From positions 2,604,001 through 2,668,000 of the forward strand of contig NZ_CP015880.1 in the NCBI RefSeq assembly GCF_000697965.2: 64,000 nucleotides of DNA, read 5' to 3'. This stretch comes from Ensifer adhaerens. GTDB taxonomy: Bacteria; Pseudomonadota; Alphaproteobacteria; Rhizobiales; Rhizobiaceae. The first letter of the stretch is position 1, and the number at the start of each line of letters is the position of its first letter. Positions 10,751 through 20,359 of this stretch are shown here, in pieces. Both the position numbers and the translations under genes were made by a program. Under the pieces are notes generated by a model. That model ran no database searches. It was not told the DNA's origin and saw nothing but the letters and a program-made list of their open reading frames with translations.

Positions 10751-11743
10751 ATGACAGTCAGATTTGGTCTTCTGGGCGCCGGCCGCATCGGCAAGGTTCA
10801 TGCGAAAGCCGTCAGCGGCAATCCCGACGCTGTGCTTGTTGCCGTCGCCGATGCCTTCCCCGCCGCCGCCGATGCCATCGCCAAGCAGTATGGCTGCGAG
10901 GTCCGCACCATAGAAGCGATCGAAGCGGCGAAGGACATCGACGCCGTCGTCATCTGCACGCCGACTGATACCCATGCCGACCTGATCGAACGCTTCGCCC
11001 GCGCCGGCAAGGCGATCTTCTGCGAGAAGCCCGTCGATCTCGACGCCGAGCGCGTGAAGGCCTGCCTCAAGGTCGTGAGCGAGACCAAGGCCAAGCTGAT
11101 GGTCGGCTTCAACCGCCGCTTCGACCCGCATTTCATGGCCGTGAAGAAGGCGATCGACGCCGGCAAGATCGGCGATGTCGAAATGGTGACGATCACCTCG
11201 CGCGATCCGGGCGCCCCGCCGGTCGACTATATCAAGCGTTCGGGCGGCATCTTCCGCGACATGACCATCCACGACTTCGACATGGCCCGCTTCCTACTCG
11301 GCGAAGAGCCGGTCTCGGTGACGGCAACCGCTGCCGTTCTCGTCGACAAGGCGATCGGCGAAGCCGGCGACTACGACAGCGTTTCGGTCATCCTGCAGAC
11401 GGCGTCCGGCAAGCAGGCGATCATCTCCAACTCCCGACGCGCCACCTACGGCTACGACCAGCGCATCGAAGTCCACGGCTCGAAGGGCGTGGCTTCCGCC
11501 GAGAACCAGCGCCCGGTCTCGATCGAGATCGCCAATGGCGACGGCTACACCCGCCCGCCGCTGCATGATTTCTTCATGACCCGCTATACCGAAGCCTATG
11601 CCAACGAGATCGAGAGCTTCATCGCCGCGATCGAAAAGGGTGCGGAAATCACGCCGTCCGGCAAGGATGGTCTCGCGGCTCTCGCGCTTGCCGATGCGGC
11701 TGTAAAGTCCGTCGTCGAAAAGCGCCAGATCAGCGTCGCCTGA
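10751..11743 (+). CDS. idhA: Myo-inositol 2-dehydrogenase
   Basis: A 330-residue Gfo/Idh/MocA oxidoreductase. The dinucleotide-binding loop is GLLGAGRIGKVH at the N-terminus. The family lysine lies in CEKPVD, and the substrate-side residues in GGIFRDMTIHDFDMARFL are typical of inositol dehydrogenase. It oxidises myo-inositol to 2-keto-myo-inositol with NAD. The ATG at 10751 follows a GAGAAACAGAG region. It is a single gene with an IolR-like box upstream and a strong terminator downstream; the other iol genes are not in the window. Confidence 0.88.
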   Translation: MTVRFGLLGAGRIGKVHAKAVSGNPDAVLVAVADAFPAAADAIAKQYGCEVRTIEAIEAAKDIDAVVICTPTDTHADLIERFARAGKAIFCEKPVDLDAERVKACLKVVSETKAKLMVGFNRRFDPHFMAVKKAIDAGKIGDVEMVTITSRDPGAPPVDYIKRSGGIFRDMTIHDFDMARFLLGEEPVSVTATAAVLVDKAIGEAGDYDSVSVILQTASGKQAIISNSRRATYGYDQRIEVHGSKGVASAENQRPVSIEIANGDGYTRPPLHDFFMTRYTEAYANEIESFIAAIEKGAEITPSGKDGLAALALADAAVKSVVEKRQISVA

Positions 11744-11771
11744 GCCTTCAACCGACGACCGATCAAGGAGA

Positions 11772-11801
11772 AAGGCCGGGCGCCATGTGCCCGGCCTTTT
11801 T
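11772..11801 (+). terminator. Rho-independent terminator of idhA
   Basis: A 10-bp GC-rich stem (AAGGCCGGGC / GCCCGGCCTT) with a 7-base loop runs into TTTTT. It lies 28 bp after the idhA stop and before the convergent signalling gene. Confidence 0.9.
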
Positions 11802-11830
11802 CGTATCCGCACTGCCCGGCCGCGGCCGTT

Positions 11831-14191
11831 TCAACCGTCGGCGCGCGCTGGCACCTTCTCCCGGCGCGCGGTTTCCTGGCCGGTGCTGGGCGCCGCACCC
11901 GGCCGACCGGAGAGAAAGCCCTGTATCTGCAGGCAGCCCTCCTCCGCGAGGATTTGTCTTTGCCGTTCGGTTTCGACGCCCTCGGTCACGACCGCGAGCC
12001 TAAGGCTGTGGCCAAGCGCGATGATCGCCCGGACGATCGCCTGCGCCGAAGGGTCCTTTTCCAGCGCCGCGGTGAAGCTGCAGTCGATCTTCAGCTTGTC
12101 GAAGGGGAACGTCTGAAGGTTGCTCAGCGACGAATGGCCGGTGCCGAAATCGTCCATGACAATCCGCACACCAAGGACCCGTAGCCGCACCAACACTGCC
12201 AGCACGTCCTCGCGATTGTGCATCAGCGCCGCCTCGGTGATCTCAAGTTCGAGCCGCCAGGGATTAAGGCCGGTGCGGCGCAGGATGTTCGCAACCTGGT
12301 CGAAGAGGTTGGGCAAAAGGAACTGGACCGGCGAAATGTTGACGGAAATCGGCAGGGGCTCGTTCCACTTCGCCGCTTCCGTGCAGGCCCGCTCCAGCAC
12401 CCATTCGCCGATCTGGATGATCGAGCCGCTCTCCTCGGCAATCGGGATAAAGACATCCGGGCCGATCAACCCGCGCTGCGGATGCTCCCAGCGCAGCAGC
12501 GCTTCGTAGCCGATGATCCGGTCGCTCTGGACTTCGACCAGTGGCTGGTATTCGAGGAAGAATTGTCGGCGGAGCACCGCATGGCGCAGGTCGTTTTCGA
12601 TCTGGCGGCGGGTGCGTACCGCCTCGTCCATCTCCCGGTCGAAGAAGCAGGCGATGCCCTTGCCGCTCTGCTTGGCGCGGTAGAGCGCCGTGTCGGCATT
12701 GTTGCGCAACTGATCCGCCGTCTGCCCGTCTGCCGGAAAGATCGCAGCCCCGATGCTGACGCCGACGGCGGTCGGGTCACGATTGGTGTCCATCTCGGCA
12801 GCAAACAGCGCCAGGATCCGGTCCGTCAACTGCCGCGCCGCCTCCGGCTCCCTGCCGCCCACCTGGATGATCGCAAACTCGTCGCCGCCGAGCCGGGCGA
12901 TCGTATCCTGCTCGCCGACGGCTGCGCGCAGGATGTCGGCGACCTTCATCAGGATGCGATCGCCCTCGCCATGGCCGAAGATATCGTTGACCGCCTTGAA
13001 GCGGTCGAGGTCGAGGCAGAGGATCGCCAGTTCTTCGTTTCTCGCAGCAGCCGCCGCCAGCGTCTGGCCCAGCCTGCGGTCGAAGAAGGCGCGGTTCGGC
13101 AAGTCCGTCAGCGCGTCATGATGGGCGAGATGTTCGATCGTGCGCTCGGCTTCCTTACGCGCCCGCAGGTCACGCACGAAGATCACGTCGCATTCCCGGC
13201 CGCGATACTCGATCGTCCGGCACATGAACTCCACGGGAATGGTGCGCCCTTCTGCGTTCAAGAGGTCGATTTCGCCCGGACCGTCGCCGTGTCTGTGGGC
13301 GTCCAACCCCTCCTCGCCGAAGACGAAGATGTCTGCCGGGTGCCGTCCGGAAAGCTCCGAAAGCTTGCGACCTGTCAGGCCCGCGAAGCGCTCGTTGGCG
13401 TCCACGATTACGCCATCGAAGACGATCGCCATGCCTTCGAGCGATGCATTGGCGAGTCCGCGCAGATCTGTCAGATGCCGGTCGAGGAAGAGCGCGCCGA
13501 AGGCGAGCACGATCAATGTGGTCGAAGCGGCAATGACGCCGCCTGCAAGCCAGGCGGGATGCATGGTATCGGCAACGGCGACATTGGCCTCGGGCACCAG
13601 CGTGATGCCGCTCATCGAGGTGAAGTGCAGCGCGCAGATGCCGACGACCAGCAGGAGCGACGCGACGACCAGGCGCCGCACGCCGCGCAAGAGCTGAAAG
13701 GCGTAGAGCGCGGCACCGGCCAGCACCGTCCCGGCGAGTACGGCGGAGACGGTGAATTGGGGATCGTAGGCAATATGTCCCTGGATCTCGATTGCCCGCA
13801 TGCCGGTAAAGTGCATCGCCGCAATGCCGGCGCCGAGCAGCAGGCCACCGCAGGTCATCGAGAGATGCGAGCGCCCGCCAAGACCGATCGCAAAGGCCAT
13901 CCAGGACGCTGCGATCGCCACGGCCACCGACAGGAGCGTGCCCCAGGCGCCATAGGCAACGGGAACGCCGCCGTCATAGGCGAGCATGGCGATGAAATGG
14001 GTGGACCAGACGCCGATACCGCAGGCAAAACCGCTGGCCGCGATCCACAAACCGCGTTGGCTGCCTTCGCTTCGTTGCGCGCGCAACAGGAGCAGCATCG
14101 TCGCGACGCTGCCTGCCAGGCAGACGATCGAGGCAACCAGGATGAGGCGCCAGTCATGATCGTCGCGTATGCATGCAATCACTGAAAACAT
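11831..14191 (-). CDS. MHYT-PAS-GGDEF-EAL cyclic-di-GMP signalling protein
   Basis: A 786-residue membrane sensor. The N-terminal seven-helix MHYT domain has three repeat motifs (THFIAM, MHFTGM, LHFTSM), thought to bind a metal and sense gases. A PAS domain follows (about 250-360), then GGDEF with intact GGDEF (about residue 460) and EAL with EALLRW, the DDFGTGHSS loop and VVTEGVE. Both cyclase and phosphodiesterase sites look complete. The inhibitory RxxD site five residues before GGDEF reads GEQD and so lacks the arginine. The ATG at 14191 follows GGGAGA; a longer GTG start at 14215 is less likely. It stands alone between idhA and the xylose genes. Confidence 0.9.
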   Translation of the reverse strand: MFSVIACIRDDHDWRLILVASIVCLAGSVATMLLLLRAQRSEGSQRGLWIAASGFACGIGVWSTHFIAMLAYDGGVPVAYGAWGTLLSVAVAIAASWMAFAIGLGGRSHLSMTCGGLLLGAGIAAMHFTGMRAIEIQGHIAYDPQFTVSAVLAGTVLAGAALYAFQLLRGVRRLVVASLLLVVGICALHFTSMSGITLVPEANVAVADTMHPAWLAGGVIAASTTLIVLAFGALFLDRHLTDLRGLANASLEGMAIVFDGVIVDANERFAGLTGRKLSELSGRHPADIFVFGEEGLDAHRHGDGPGEIDLLNAEGRTIPVEFMCRTIEYRGRECDVIFVRDLRARKEAERTIEHLAHHDALTDLPNRAFFDRRLGQTLAAAAARNEELAILCLDLDRFKAVNDIFGHGEGDRILMKVADILRAAVGEQDTIARLGGDEFAIIQVGGREPEAARQLTDRILALFAAEMDTNRDPTAVGVSIGAAIFPADGQTADQLRNNADTALYRAKQSGKGIACFFDREMDEAVRTRRQIENDLRHAVLRRQFFLEYQPLVEVQSDRIIGYEALLRWEHPQRGLIGPDVFIPIAEESGSIIQIGEWVLERACTEAAKWNEPLPISVNISPVQFLLPNLFDQVANILRRTGLNPWRLELEITEAALMHNREDVLAVLVRLRVLGVRIVMDDFGTGHSSLSNLQTFPFDKLKIDCSFTAALEKDPSAQAIVRAIIALGHSLRLAVVTEGVETERQRQILAEEGCLQIQGFLSGRPGAAPSTGQETARREKVPARADG

Positions 14192-14307
14192 AATCGTCTC
14201 CCGCGTCAGGGTCACCTTGACAAGGAGTCGCTAAATAACTGTAAATTGTATCACTGGAATTGTTCGCCTTCGGTACAACCCCAAAAATGGTTGCCCGAAA
14301 ATTCGCC

Positions 14308-15534
14308 TCAACCGTGCATCGCCGATCCGCCGACGCTGGCGATGTCGCCATCGATCACACCCAGCGCCCGCGCCAGGTGCCCCTCGAAAACCAGGCGCTG
14401 TTCGTCGGCAACGACCGTGATTTCCGGCGGCCCCTGAAGACGGATCTGCATCGATTGGGCAAGCCCCTCCTCGATCCCGGGCAGCATCAGATCGAAGTAT
14501 CGGATGCCGGGTCCGGTGACATGGACCGGCATGCGCTCGTAGAGGCTCAACATGCGCGAGATGCCGTTGCCGAGCGCGATGCCGGCCTGGCGAAAGGCAT
14601 AGCCGGCCATGCGGTGGCCCTGTCGTGCGCTGGCGGCAATCTTGTCGAGCTCCGTCACCGGAACGAACTTGGCGGGGATCGTGTCTGCCGGCACTTCGAA
14701 CGCCGCGCGCAGGATGCCGTAGAACCCGGCCGCCGCCTCGATGCAGCCATAGGCGCCGCAGCGGCAAAGGCCCGCGGACGGCGCGTGCAGCATGTGGCCG
14801 AAATTCGGCGCGCTGACATCCATATCGCCGCTCTGGCTCTTGCGGGCAACACCAAGGCCGATGCTGTGGCCGAGCGAGATCGCCGCAAGCGCCCTAAAGC
14901 CGCTCTCCGGCTTACGCTCTGCCTGGGCGGCGAGGGCCTGCGCGACCAGAAGGGTTTCGTTGCTGAGCATGACCTTCGCCCGCCAGTCCGGCGCGAGCAG
15001 CGCGGCGAAATCCAGCTCCTCCCGCCCGAACACCGGCGACCACAAGAGCCGCGCGGACGCGCCGTCGACCAGGCCCTTGCTGCTGATAGAGACGGCCAGT
15101 ACCTGGTTCCGCTCCAGTCTCGACCGCTGCAACAGGCGCTCGAGCGCATCGACGAATGCCCGGGCGAAAGGGGCCGTACCGCGCTCGTCGTGATTTCGGG
15201 TTTCGTCGAAGCGGTCGAGCAACGTGCCGCCGTAGTCGACCAGCGAATATTGCACGATGTCGGACGAGATCCGAACGACGATCAGATGACCGTGATCGCG
15301 GCGTGGCGTGAACAGCACCCGCGGCCGCCCGCGCCCGCCCTGGACCTGCTGCTCTGCCTTGGCGAGCGCACCAGCTTTTTCCAGTTCCGCCGTGATCGCC
15401 GAAACGGTCGCGGAGGCAAGCCCGGTCTCGGCAGAGATTTCCGTATGGGAGAGATTGCCGGCGCGCCTGAGCGCCGCAAGGACCAGCGCGCTGTTTTGCT
15501 GACGCACGAGCTCAGTGCTGGACTTGGTCAGCAT
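14308..15534 (-). CDS. xylR: ROK-family transcriptional regulator (probable XylR repressor)
   Basis: A 408-residue ROK-type regulator. It has an N-terminal winged helix-turn-helix (about residues 15-75, [20 protein letters not shown]) and a sugar-kinase-like C-terminal domain. The zinc-type ROK motif is visible in [21 protein letters not shown]. It is divergent from xylF, with a 346-bp control region holding a perfect palindrome between them. This fits repression of xylFHG relieved by xylose. Sugar specificity is inferred from the neighbours. Confidence 0.82.
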   Translation of the reverse strand: MLTKSSTELVRQQNSALVLAALRRAGNLSHTEISAETGLASATVSAITAELEKAGALAKAEQQVQGGRGRPRVLFTPRRDHGHLIVVRISSDIVQYSLVDYGGTLLDRFDETRNHDERGTAPFARAFVDALERLLQRSRLERNQVLAVSISSKGLVDGASARLLWSPVFGREELDFAALLAPDWRAKVMLSNETLLVAQALAAQAERKPESGFRALAAISLGHSIGLGVARKSQSGDMDVSAPNFGHMLHAPSAGLCRCGAYGCIEAAAGFYGILRAAFEVPADTIPAKFVPVTELDKIAASARQGHRMAGYAFRQAGIALGNGISRMLSLYERMPVHVTGPGIRYFDLMLPGIEEGLAQSMQIRLQGPPEITVVADEQRLVFEGHLARALGVIDGDIASVGGSAMHG

Positions 15535-15724
15535 GAGACGTCCCTGTCAGTGGCGGATCCTTCGAACACATGCCCCTCCCAAAGCATCTGTTGAACGGCA
15601 AGACAAGGAGCAGAACGCCTTGTCGACAGCCTTGTGGCACCGATTTTCAGGGCGGTCGAGAAACATCGGACGCGACCGCTCGCGGAGCACCTTGTTGATG
15701 CCGCAACCAAGCTTTCGCACCGTG

Positions 15725-15753
15725 TTGACAGCCTCAAAAATCCATGACATTCA
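15725..15753 (+). promoter_or_regulatory. Probable xylF promoter
   Basis: A consensus -35 TTGACA (15725-15730) is followed after 17 bases by CATTCA, a weak -10. The palindrome starts immediately downstream, so a bound repressor would block initiation. The -35 is seen directly; the -10 is tentative. Confidence 0.5.
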
Positions 15754-15775
15754 TTTTCTCGACTGTCGAGAAAAT
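15753..15775. promoter_or_regulatory. Perfect 23-bp palindrome, candidate ROK (XylR) operator
   Basis: Arms ATTTTCTCGAC and GTCGAGAAAAT around a single T, 11 of 11 paired. Its place just downstream of the -35 of xylF, opposite a ROK regulator gene, makes it the likely XylR operator. Confidence 0.75.
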
Positions 15776-15880
15776 AATTCCGCACAATGTAGCGGCACGA
15801 TCTACGACAGCGTCTTAAGGCTGGCGGAGGATGGTGCGGGAGGTTCGCACGCTTGGCCGGCCCTCACTCGGGAGGATGAA

Positions 15881-16918
15881 ATGAAAACCGTTTTGAAGCT
15901 GATGGCAGGGGTTGCCGTCATCGTTTCCCTGCATTCCGTTGCCCAGGCGAAGGACCTGGTCGTCGGCGTATCCTGGTCCAACTTCCAGGAAGAGCGCTGG
16001 AAAACCGACGAAGCCGCCATCAAGGCAGCCCTCGAAGCCTCGGGCGACAAGTACATCTCCGCTGACGCCCAGTCGTCCGCCGCCAAGCAGCTGACCGACA
16101 TCGAGTCGCTGATCGCTCAGGGCGCCAACGCACTGATCGTACTTGCCCAGGACAGCGACGCCATCGGCCCGGCGATCGAAAAGGCCGCTGCCGAAGGCAT
16201 TCCGGTCGTCGGCTATGACCGCCTGATCGAAAACCCGGCCGCCTTCTACATCACCTTCGACAACAAGGAAGTGGGCCGCATGCAGGCCCGCGAAGTGTTC
16301 AAGGTCAAGCCGGAAGGCAACTATGTCTTCATCAAGGGCTCGTCCTCCGACCCGAACGCCGACTTCCTCTTCTCCGGACAGATGGAAGTGCTGAAGGAAG
16401 CCGTCGACGCCGGCAAGATCAAGAATGTCGGCGAAGCCTATACCGACGGCTGGAAGCCTGAAAACGCCCAGAAGAACATGGAGCAGTTCCTGACCGCCAA
16501 CGACAACAAGGTCGATGCGGTCGTCGCTTCCAACGACGGCACCGCGGGCGGTGCGGTCGCAGCCCTCGACGCCCAGGGCCTGGCCGGCTCCGTTCCGGTC
16601 TCCGGGCAGGACGCCGACAAGGCGGCCCTGAACCGTGTTGCTCTCGGCACGCAGACCGTCTCGGTCTGGAAAGACAGCCGTGAACTCGGCAAGCGCGCCG
16701 CAGAAGTCGCCGTCGAACTTGCCGGCGGCAAGAAGATGGAAGAAGTCTCTGGCGTCACCACCTTCAACGGCGGCCCGAAGGGCGTGGCCATGCAGTCGGT
16801 CTTCCTGGCTCCCCTGCCGATCACCAAGGACAACCTGAACGTCGTCATCGACGCGGGCTGGATCTCCAAGGCTGAAGCCTGCCAGGGCGTCAAGGGCGAC
16901 GTCGCGGCCTGCAAATAA
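15881..16918 (+). CDS. xylF: D-xylose ABC transporter substrate-binding protein
   Basis: A 345-residue periplasmic sugar-binding protein. It has a signal peptide cleaved near VAQA (residue 23) and a mature N-terminus [20 protein letters not shown], characteristic of XylF. Later segments such as [25 protein letters not shown] and [11 protein letters not shown] agree. It captures xylose for XylH/XylG. The ATG follows a GGAGGATGAA ribosome site; in-frame codons upstream to 15515 are not translated from any good start. Confidence 0.9.
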   Translation: MKTVLKLMAGVAVIVSLHSVAQAKDLVVGVSWSNFQEERWKTDEAAIKAALEASGDKYISADAQSSAAKQLTDIESLIAQGANALIVLAQDSDAIGPAIEKAAAEGIPVVGYDRLIENPAAFYITFDNKEVGRMQAREVFKVKPEGNYVFIKGSSSDPNADFLFSGQMEVLKEAVDAGKIKNVGEAYTDGWKPENAQKNMEQFLTANDNKVDAVVASNDGTAGGAVAALDAQGLAGSVPVSGQDADKAALNRVALGTQTVSVWKDSRELGKRAAEVAVELAGGKKMEEVSGVTTFNGGPKGVAMQSVFLAPLPITKDNLNVVIDAGWISKAEACQGVKGDVAACK

Positions 16919-16951
16919 GCCGCACCAGCAGAACTGAGCGCTGACAAAAGA

Positions 16952-16984
16952 CAAGCGCCGCAACGCAACCCGTTGCGGCGCTTG
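16952..16984 (+). other. Strong intercistronic hairpin between xylF and xylH
   Basis: A perfect 14-bp stem (CAAGCGCCGCAACG / CGTTGCGGCGCTTG) with a 5-base loop and no following T-run. This is typical of a 3'-stabilising structure after a binding-protein gene, which keeps xylF message more abundant than xylHG, rather than a terminator. Confidence 0.7.
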
Positions 16985-17144
16985 CGCAAGGTGCGGACGC
17001 GGCGGACAATACCGCTACCGCGACCGCACAATCAGCACGAAGGCTCGGTTTCTGCCGTCGTACCGGACTTGTCGCGTCCACTTGGGGCTCTTGGTGCCAC
17101 TGACGCGATGACATCAACAACATAAGTGGGGGGAAGGCACGTCC

Positions 17145-18470
17145 ATGGCCGACATCACACAAGGCAACACAAAGGGCGCACAGACAAATCGCGCCCGTAC
17201 AGCGGACGAGAACCCGGTAAAACGTTTCTTCCGCGCCACCGAGATCGACACCCGGCTGCTCGGCATGGTCGGCGCGCTCATCATCATCTGGGTCGGCTTC
17301 CAGATCATGACCGGCGGGCTGTTCCTGACGCCGCGCAACCTGTGGAACCTGACGGTTCAGACCTCCTCCGTCGCCGTGATGGCGACCGGCATGGTGCTGA
17401 TCATCGTCACCCGCAACATCGACCTCTCCGTCGGCTCCGTGCTCGGCTTCTGCGGCATGGTCATGGGGGTCATGCAGGCGAAGTTCCTGCCGCAATATCT
17501 CGGCCTCGAACACCCGGCCATCTGGATCATCACCCTTCTGAGCGGCATCGCCGTCGGTGCCGCCATCGGCGCGCTGCAGGGCTCGATCGTCGCCTTCCTC
17601 AACGTGCCCGCCTTCATCGTCACGCTGGGCGGCCTGCTCGTCTGGCGCGGCGCCACCTGGTTCGTCACCAGCGGCCAGACGGTCGCGCCGATGAACGCCA
17701 CCTTCCGCCTGATGGGCGGCGGCACTGAAGGCTCGATCGGCGCAACGGCAAGCTGGATCGTCGGCATCCTTGCCTGCATCGCCATCGTCGCCGCCATCCT
17801 CAATTCGCGCAAGCAGCGCAAGCGCTTCCGCTTCCCGCTCCGTCCGATCTGGGCGGAGTACTTCCTGGCGATCCTCGGCTGTATCCTGGTTCTCGGCGCG
17901 ATCGCCGTTGCCAACAGCTACTACTGGCCGACCAACATCGCCCGCAAATATGCCGACGCCAACGGCATCGCCTGGCCGGACGGCGGTCTGCTGATCTCGC
18001 ACGGCATTGCCATTCCGGTGCTGATGGCGATCGCCGTCGGCATCGTCATGACCTTCATTGCCACCCGCCTGCGTTTCGGCCGCTACGTCTTTGCGCTCGG
18101 CGGCAACCCGGAAGCGGCCGAACTCGCCGGCATCAAGACCCGCTGGGTTACCGTCAAGATCTTCACGCTGATGGGCATCCTCTGCGCCATCGCCGCGGCG
18201 ATCTCGACCGCCCGCCTCAATGCGGCAACCAACGCGCAAGGCGAACTCGACGAGCTCTACACGATTGCTGCAGCAGTCATCGGCGGCACCTCGCTTGCCG
18301 GCGGCGTCGGCACGATCGCCGGCGCCATGATCGGCGCGCTCGTCATGCAATCCCTACAGTCGGGCATGGTGCTCTTGGGGATCGACAGTCCGTTCCAGCG
18401 CATCGTCGTCGGCGTAGTCCTCGTCGTCGCCGTCTGGCTCGACACCGTCTACCGCGCCCGCGCCAAGTAA
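17145..18470 (+). CDS. xylH: D-xylose ABC transporter permease
   Basis: A 441-residue polytopic membrane protein of the BPD_transp_2 family. Diagnostic segments are TRNIDLSVGSVLGF, then IVTLGGLLVWRG and GGTSLAGGVGTIAGAMIGALVM. The long insert around residues 220-310, including SYYWPTNIARKYADANG, is typical of XylH. A strong GGGGGGAAGG site precedes the ATG. It is 226 bp from xylF and 12 bp before xylG. Confidence 0.9.
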   Translation: MADITQGNTKGAQTNRARTADENPVKRFFRATEIDTRLLGMVGALIIIWVGFQIMTGGLFLTPRNLWNLTVQTSSVAVMATGMVLIIVTRNIDLSVGSVLGFCGMVMGVMQAKFLPQYLGLEHPAIWIITLLSGIAVGAAIGALQGSIVAFLNVPAFIVTLGGLLVWRGATWFVTSGQTVAPMNATFRLMGGGTEGSIGATASWIVGILACIAIVAAILNSRKQRKRFRFPLRPIWAEYFLAILGCILVLGAIAVANSYYWPTNIARKYADANGIAWPDGGLLISHGIAIPVLMAIAVGIVMTFIATRLRFGRYVFALGGNPEAAELAGIKTRWVTVKIFTLMGILCAIAAAISTARLNAATNAQGELDELYTIAAAVIGGTSLAGGVGTIAGAMIGALVMQSLQSGMVLLGIDSPFQRIVVGVVLVVAVWLDTVYRARAK

Positions 18471-18482
18471 GGAGTACGATCC

Positions 18483-19268
18483 ATGAAAGACCAACGCACT
18501 CCGCTTGTGGAAATGAAGAACATTTCCATCTCCTTCGGCGGCATTCACGCCGTAGACAACGCCTCCGTCGACCTCTACCCCGGAGAGGTCGTGGCACTGC
18601 TCGGCCACAACGGTGCCGGCAAGTCGACGCTGATCAAGATCCTCTCGGGCGCCTACAAGCGCGATGCCGGCGAGATCCTGATCAATGGCGAGGCCGCCGA
18701 CATCAACAACCCGCGCGACGCCAAGAAATACGGCATCGAGACGATCTACCAGACGCTCGCCGTCGCCGACAATGTCGACGCCGCCGCCAACCTCTATCTC
18801 GGCCGTGAGCTGCGCACCCCCTGGGGCACGCTCGACGACGTGGCGATGGAGGCCAAGGCCCGCGAAGTCATGGGGCGCCTCAACCCCAACTTCCAGCGCT
18901 TCAAGGAGCCGGTGAAGGCGCTTTCGGGCGGCCAGCGGCAATCGGTGGCGATCGCGCGCGCGATCCTCTTCGACGCCCGCATCCTGATCATGGACGAGCC
19001 GACGGCAGCCCTTGGGCCGCAGGAAACCGCCCAGGTCGGCGATCTCATCAAGCAGCTGAAGCGCGAAGGCATCGGCATCTTCCTGATCAGCCACGACATC
19101 CACGACGTCTTCGACCTCGCCGACCGCGTGTCGGTCATGAAGAATGGCCAGGTCGTCGGCCAGGCCCGCACCGAGGACGTCACCAAGGACGAGGTGCTCG
19201 GCATGATCATCATGGGCAAGGTGCCGCCAAAGGCGATCCCCGGCCCAGGCGCCATGCAGGTGGCGTAA
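18483..19268 (+). CDS. xylG: D-xylose ABC transporter ATP-binding protein, single-domain
   Basis: A 261-residue ATPase with Walker [10 protein letters not shown], signature [14 protein letters not shown], Walker [12 protein letters not shown] and an H-loop LISHD. Unlike E. coli XylG (two ATPase domains, about 510 residues) it has only one domain, as in many rhizobial sugar importers, so it probably works as a dimer. It is coupled to xylH at 12 bp with an AAGGAG site. Confidence 0.88.
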   Translation: MKDQRTPLVEMKNISISFGGIHAVDNASVDLYPGEVVALLGHNGAGKSTLIKILSGAYKRDAGEILINGEAADINNPRDAKKYGIETIYQTLAVADNVDAAANLYLGRELRTPWGTLDDVAMEAKAREVMGRLNPNFQRFKEPVKALSGGQRQSVAIARAILFDARILIMDEPTAALGPQETAQVGDLIKQLKREGIGIFLISHDIHDVFDLADRVSVMKNGQVVGQARTEDVTKDEVLGMIIMGKVPPKAIPGPGAMQVA

Positions 19269-19327
19269 GCCCAGCGTCGCACAAGACCACCCTCTCAATG
19301 ACGCCGCGCCCCCCGGGCGCGGCGTTT

Positions 19328-19771
19328 CTATTTGCCCGATGGGGCTCGCCCCGCAGCACGGGCCGGCTCTGTGCCGCGCCCTTCCCCCGCGCTGCCGGCG
19401 CGAAAGATCAGCGTCCGGCTCAGCGCATAGTTCACCGAAAAGACCAGGAGCAGCGCCAGCGCCTGGGCAATGACATAGTGCATGACGGCCGATAGCAGCG
19501 TGAAGGCGACCGCGTTTATTCCGGCGCCGAAGGTCGACACCGCCAAGAACTTCGGCAACGCCTTCAGGTGCGGTTCGTCGGATCGGAAGGTGAAACGCCG
19601 CTGCAGGAAATAGTTGACGACGACGGCAAAGTAGAAAGCGATGGTGGACGCATAGACCGGTTCGAGCCGCGCCGTCTCGACCAGGACGGCGAGCGTAGCC
19701 ACCTGCAGGCTCGCCGCGATGCAGCCGCAGGCGAAATAGCGAACAAAGCTCATATCCAGAAGGCGTCTCAT
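19328..19771 (-). CDS. GtrA family membrane protein
   Basis: A 147-residue protein with four predicted membrane helices and the GtrA signature NYFLQRRFTFRS; a second NYALSRTLIFRA ends the last helix pair. GtrA proteins are thought to help flip polyprenyl-phosphate-linked sugars. The start at 19771 follows GAAAGGCACCGG. It may act with the UbiA/HAD/GT-C genes further right. Role inferred. Confidence 0.8.
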   Translation of the reverse strand: MRRLLDMSFVRYFACGCIAASLQVATLAVLVETARLEPVYASTIAFYFAVVVNYFLQRRFTFRSDEPHLKALPKFLAVSTFGAGINAVAFTLLSAVMHYVIAQALALLLVFSVNYALSRTLIFRAGSAGEGRGTEPARAAGRAPSGK

Positions 19772-19963
19772 CCGGTGCCTTTCGCATCGAGCGACATCCA
19801 GCGGCTGGCGCATAGATGGTCGCCGCCTGGTCGAAAACAACGTTTTAGTAGCTTTTGCTTATAAGAGCAGCTAGAAATACAGGCAGTAAAGAGCAGACAA
19901 CCGTATTCATCAAAGCAGCGCCAGGCTCCTTTCGAGGGGCCGGCTTGATAACGGGGCTCGGCC

Positions 19964-20359
19964 ATGTCGCAGCACTTTCAACAGGCCATCCTGGCGCTCG
20001 GCGAGGCGATTGCCCATGAACGCGGCGCTACAGATGACAGCCGGGGCGCCCTGGGCGTACGTGCGGCAGAGTTTCTGCTGAAAGTTCATCGTCAGATGCC
20101 CGACTATCTGCGCCCGCCCTTCCATAGTCTCGTGCTTCTTTTCAATGCCTGGCCGCTGCTGCGCAGAGGCAAGTTCTTTCATCAGCTTTCGCTCGACGAC
20201 CGACTGGCCGAACTCGACAAATGGCGGCAATCCCGCCTCGAGTTCCGGCGGCGCTTCGTCGAGTTCCATATGTCATTGGCATTATTCTGTATTTACTCAG
20301 ACCTTTACGGCCAGGATTACCAGCATGAACCTGCAACCGGAGCACCTGCTAGCCCCTGA
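19964..20359 (+). CDS. Conserved-looking hypothetical protein overlapping the GMC gene
   Basis: A 131-residue, mostly helical protein not recognised as any family. Its tail overlaps the start of the GMC oxidoreductase gene by 35 bp in another frame, a sign of translational coupling. Features are a basic-aromatic middle (MPDYLRPPFHSLVLLFNAW) and a C-terminus IYSDLYGQDYQHEP. It could be an accessory subunit of the oxidoreductase, but nothing in the sequence proves it. Confidence 0.55.
   Translation: MSQHFQQAILALGEAIAHERGATDDSRGALGVRAAEFLLKVHRQMPDYLRPPFHSLVLLFNAWPLLRRGKFFHQLSLDDRLAELDKWRQSRLEFRRRFVEFHMSLALFCIYSDLYGQDYQHEPATGAPASP

Larger units (their letters stand above)
15535..15880. promoter_or_regulatory. 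xylR / xylF divergent control region
   Basis: A 346-bp gap without a supported gene. It holds a TTGACA -35 element, a perfect 23-bp palindrome over the probable -10/start area, and a related half-site GTCGAGAAA at 15655-15663, about 100 bp upstream. The half-site could support looping or serve the divergent regulator gene. Confidence 0.7.
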
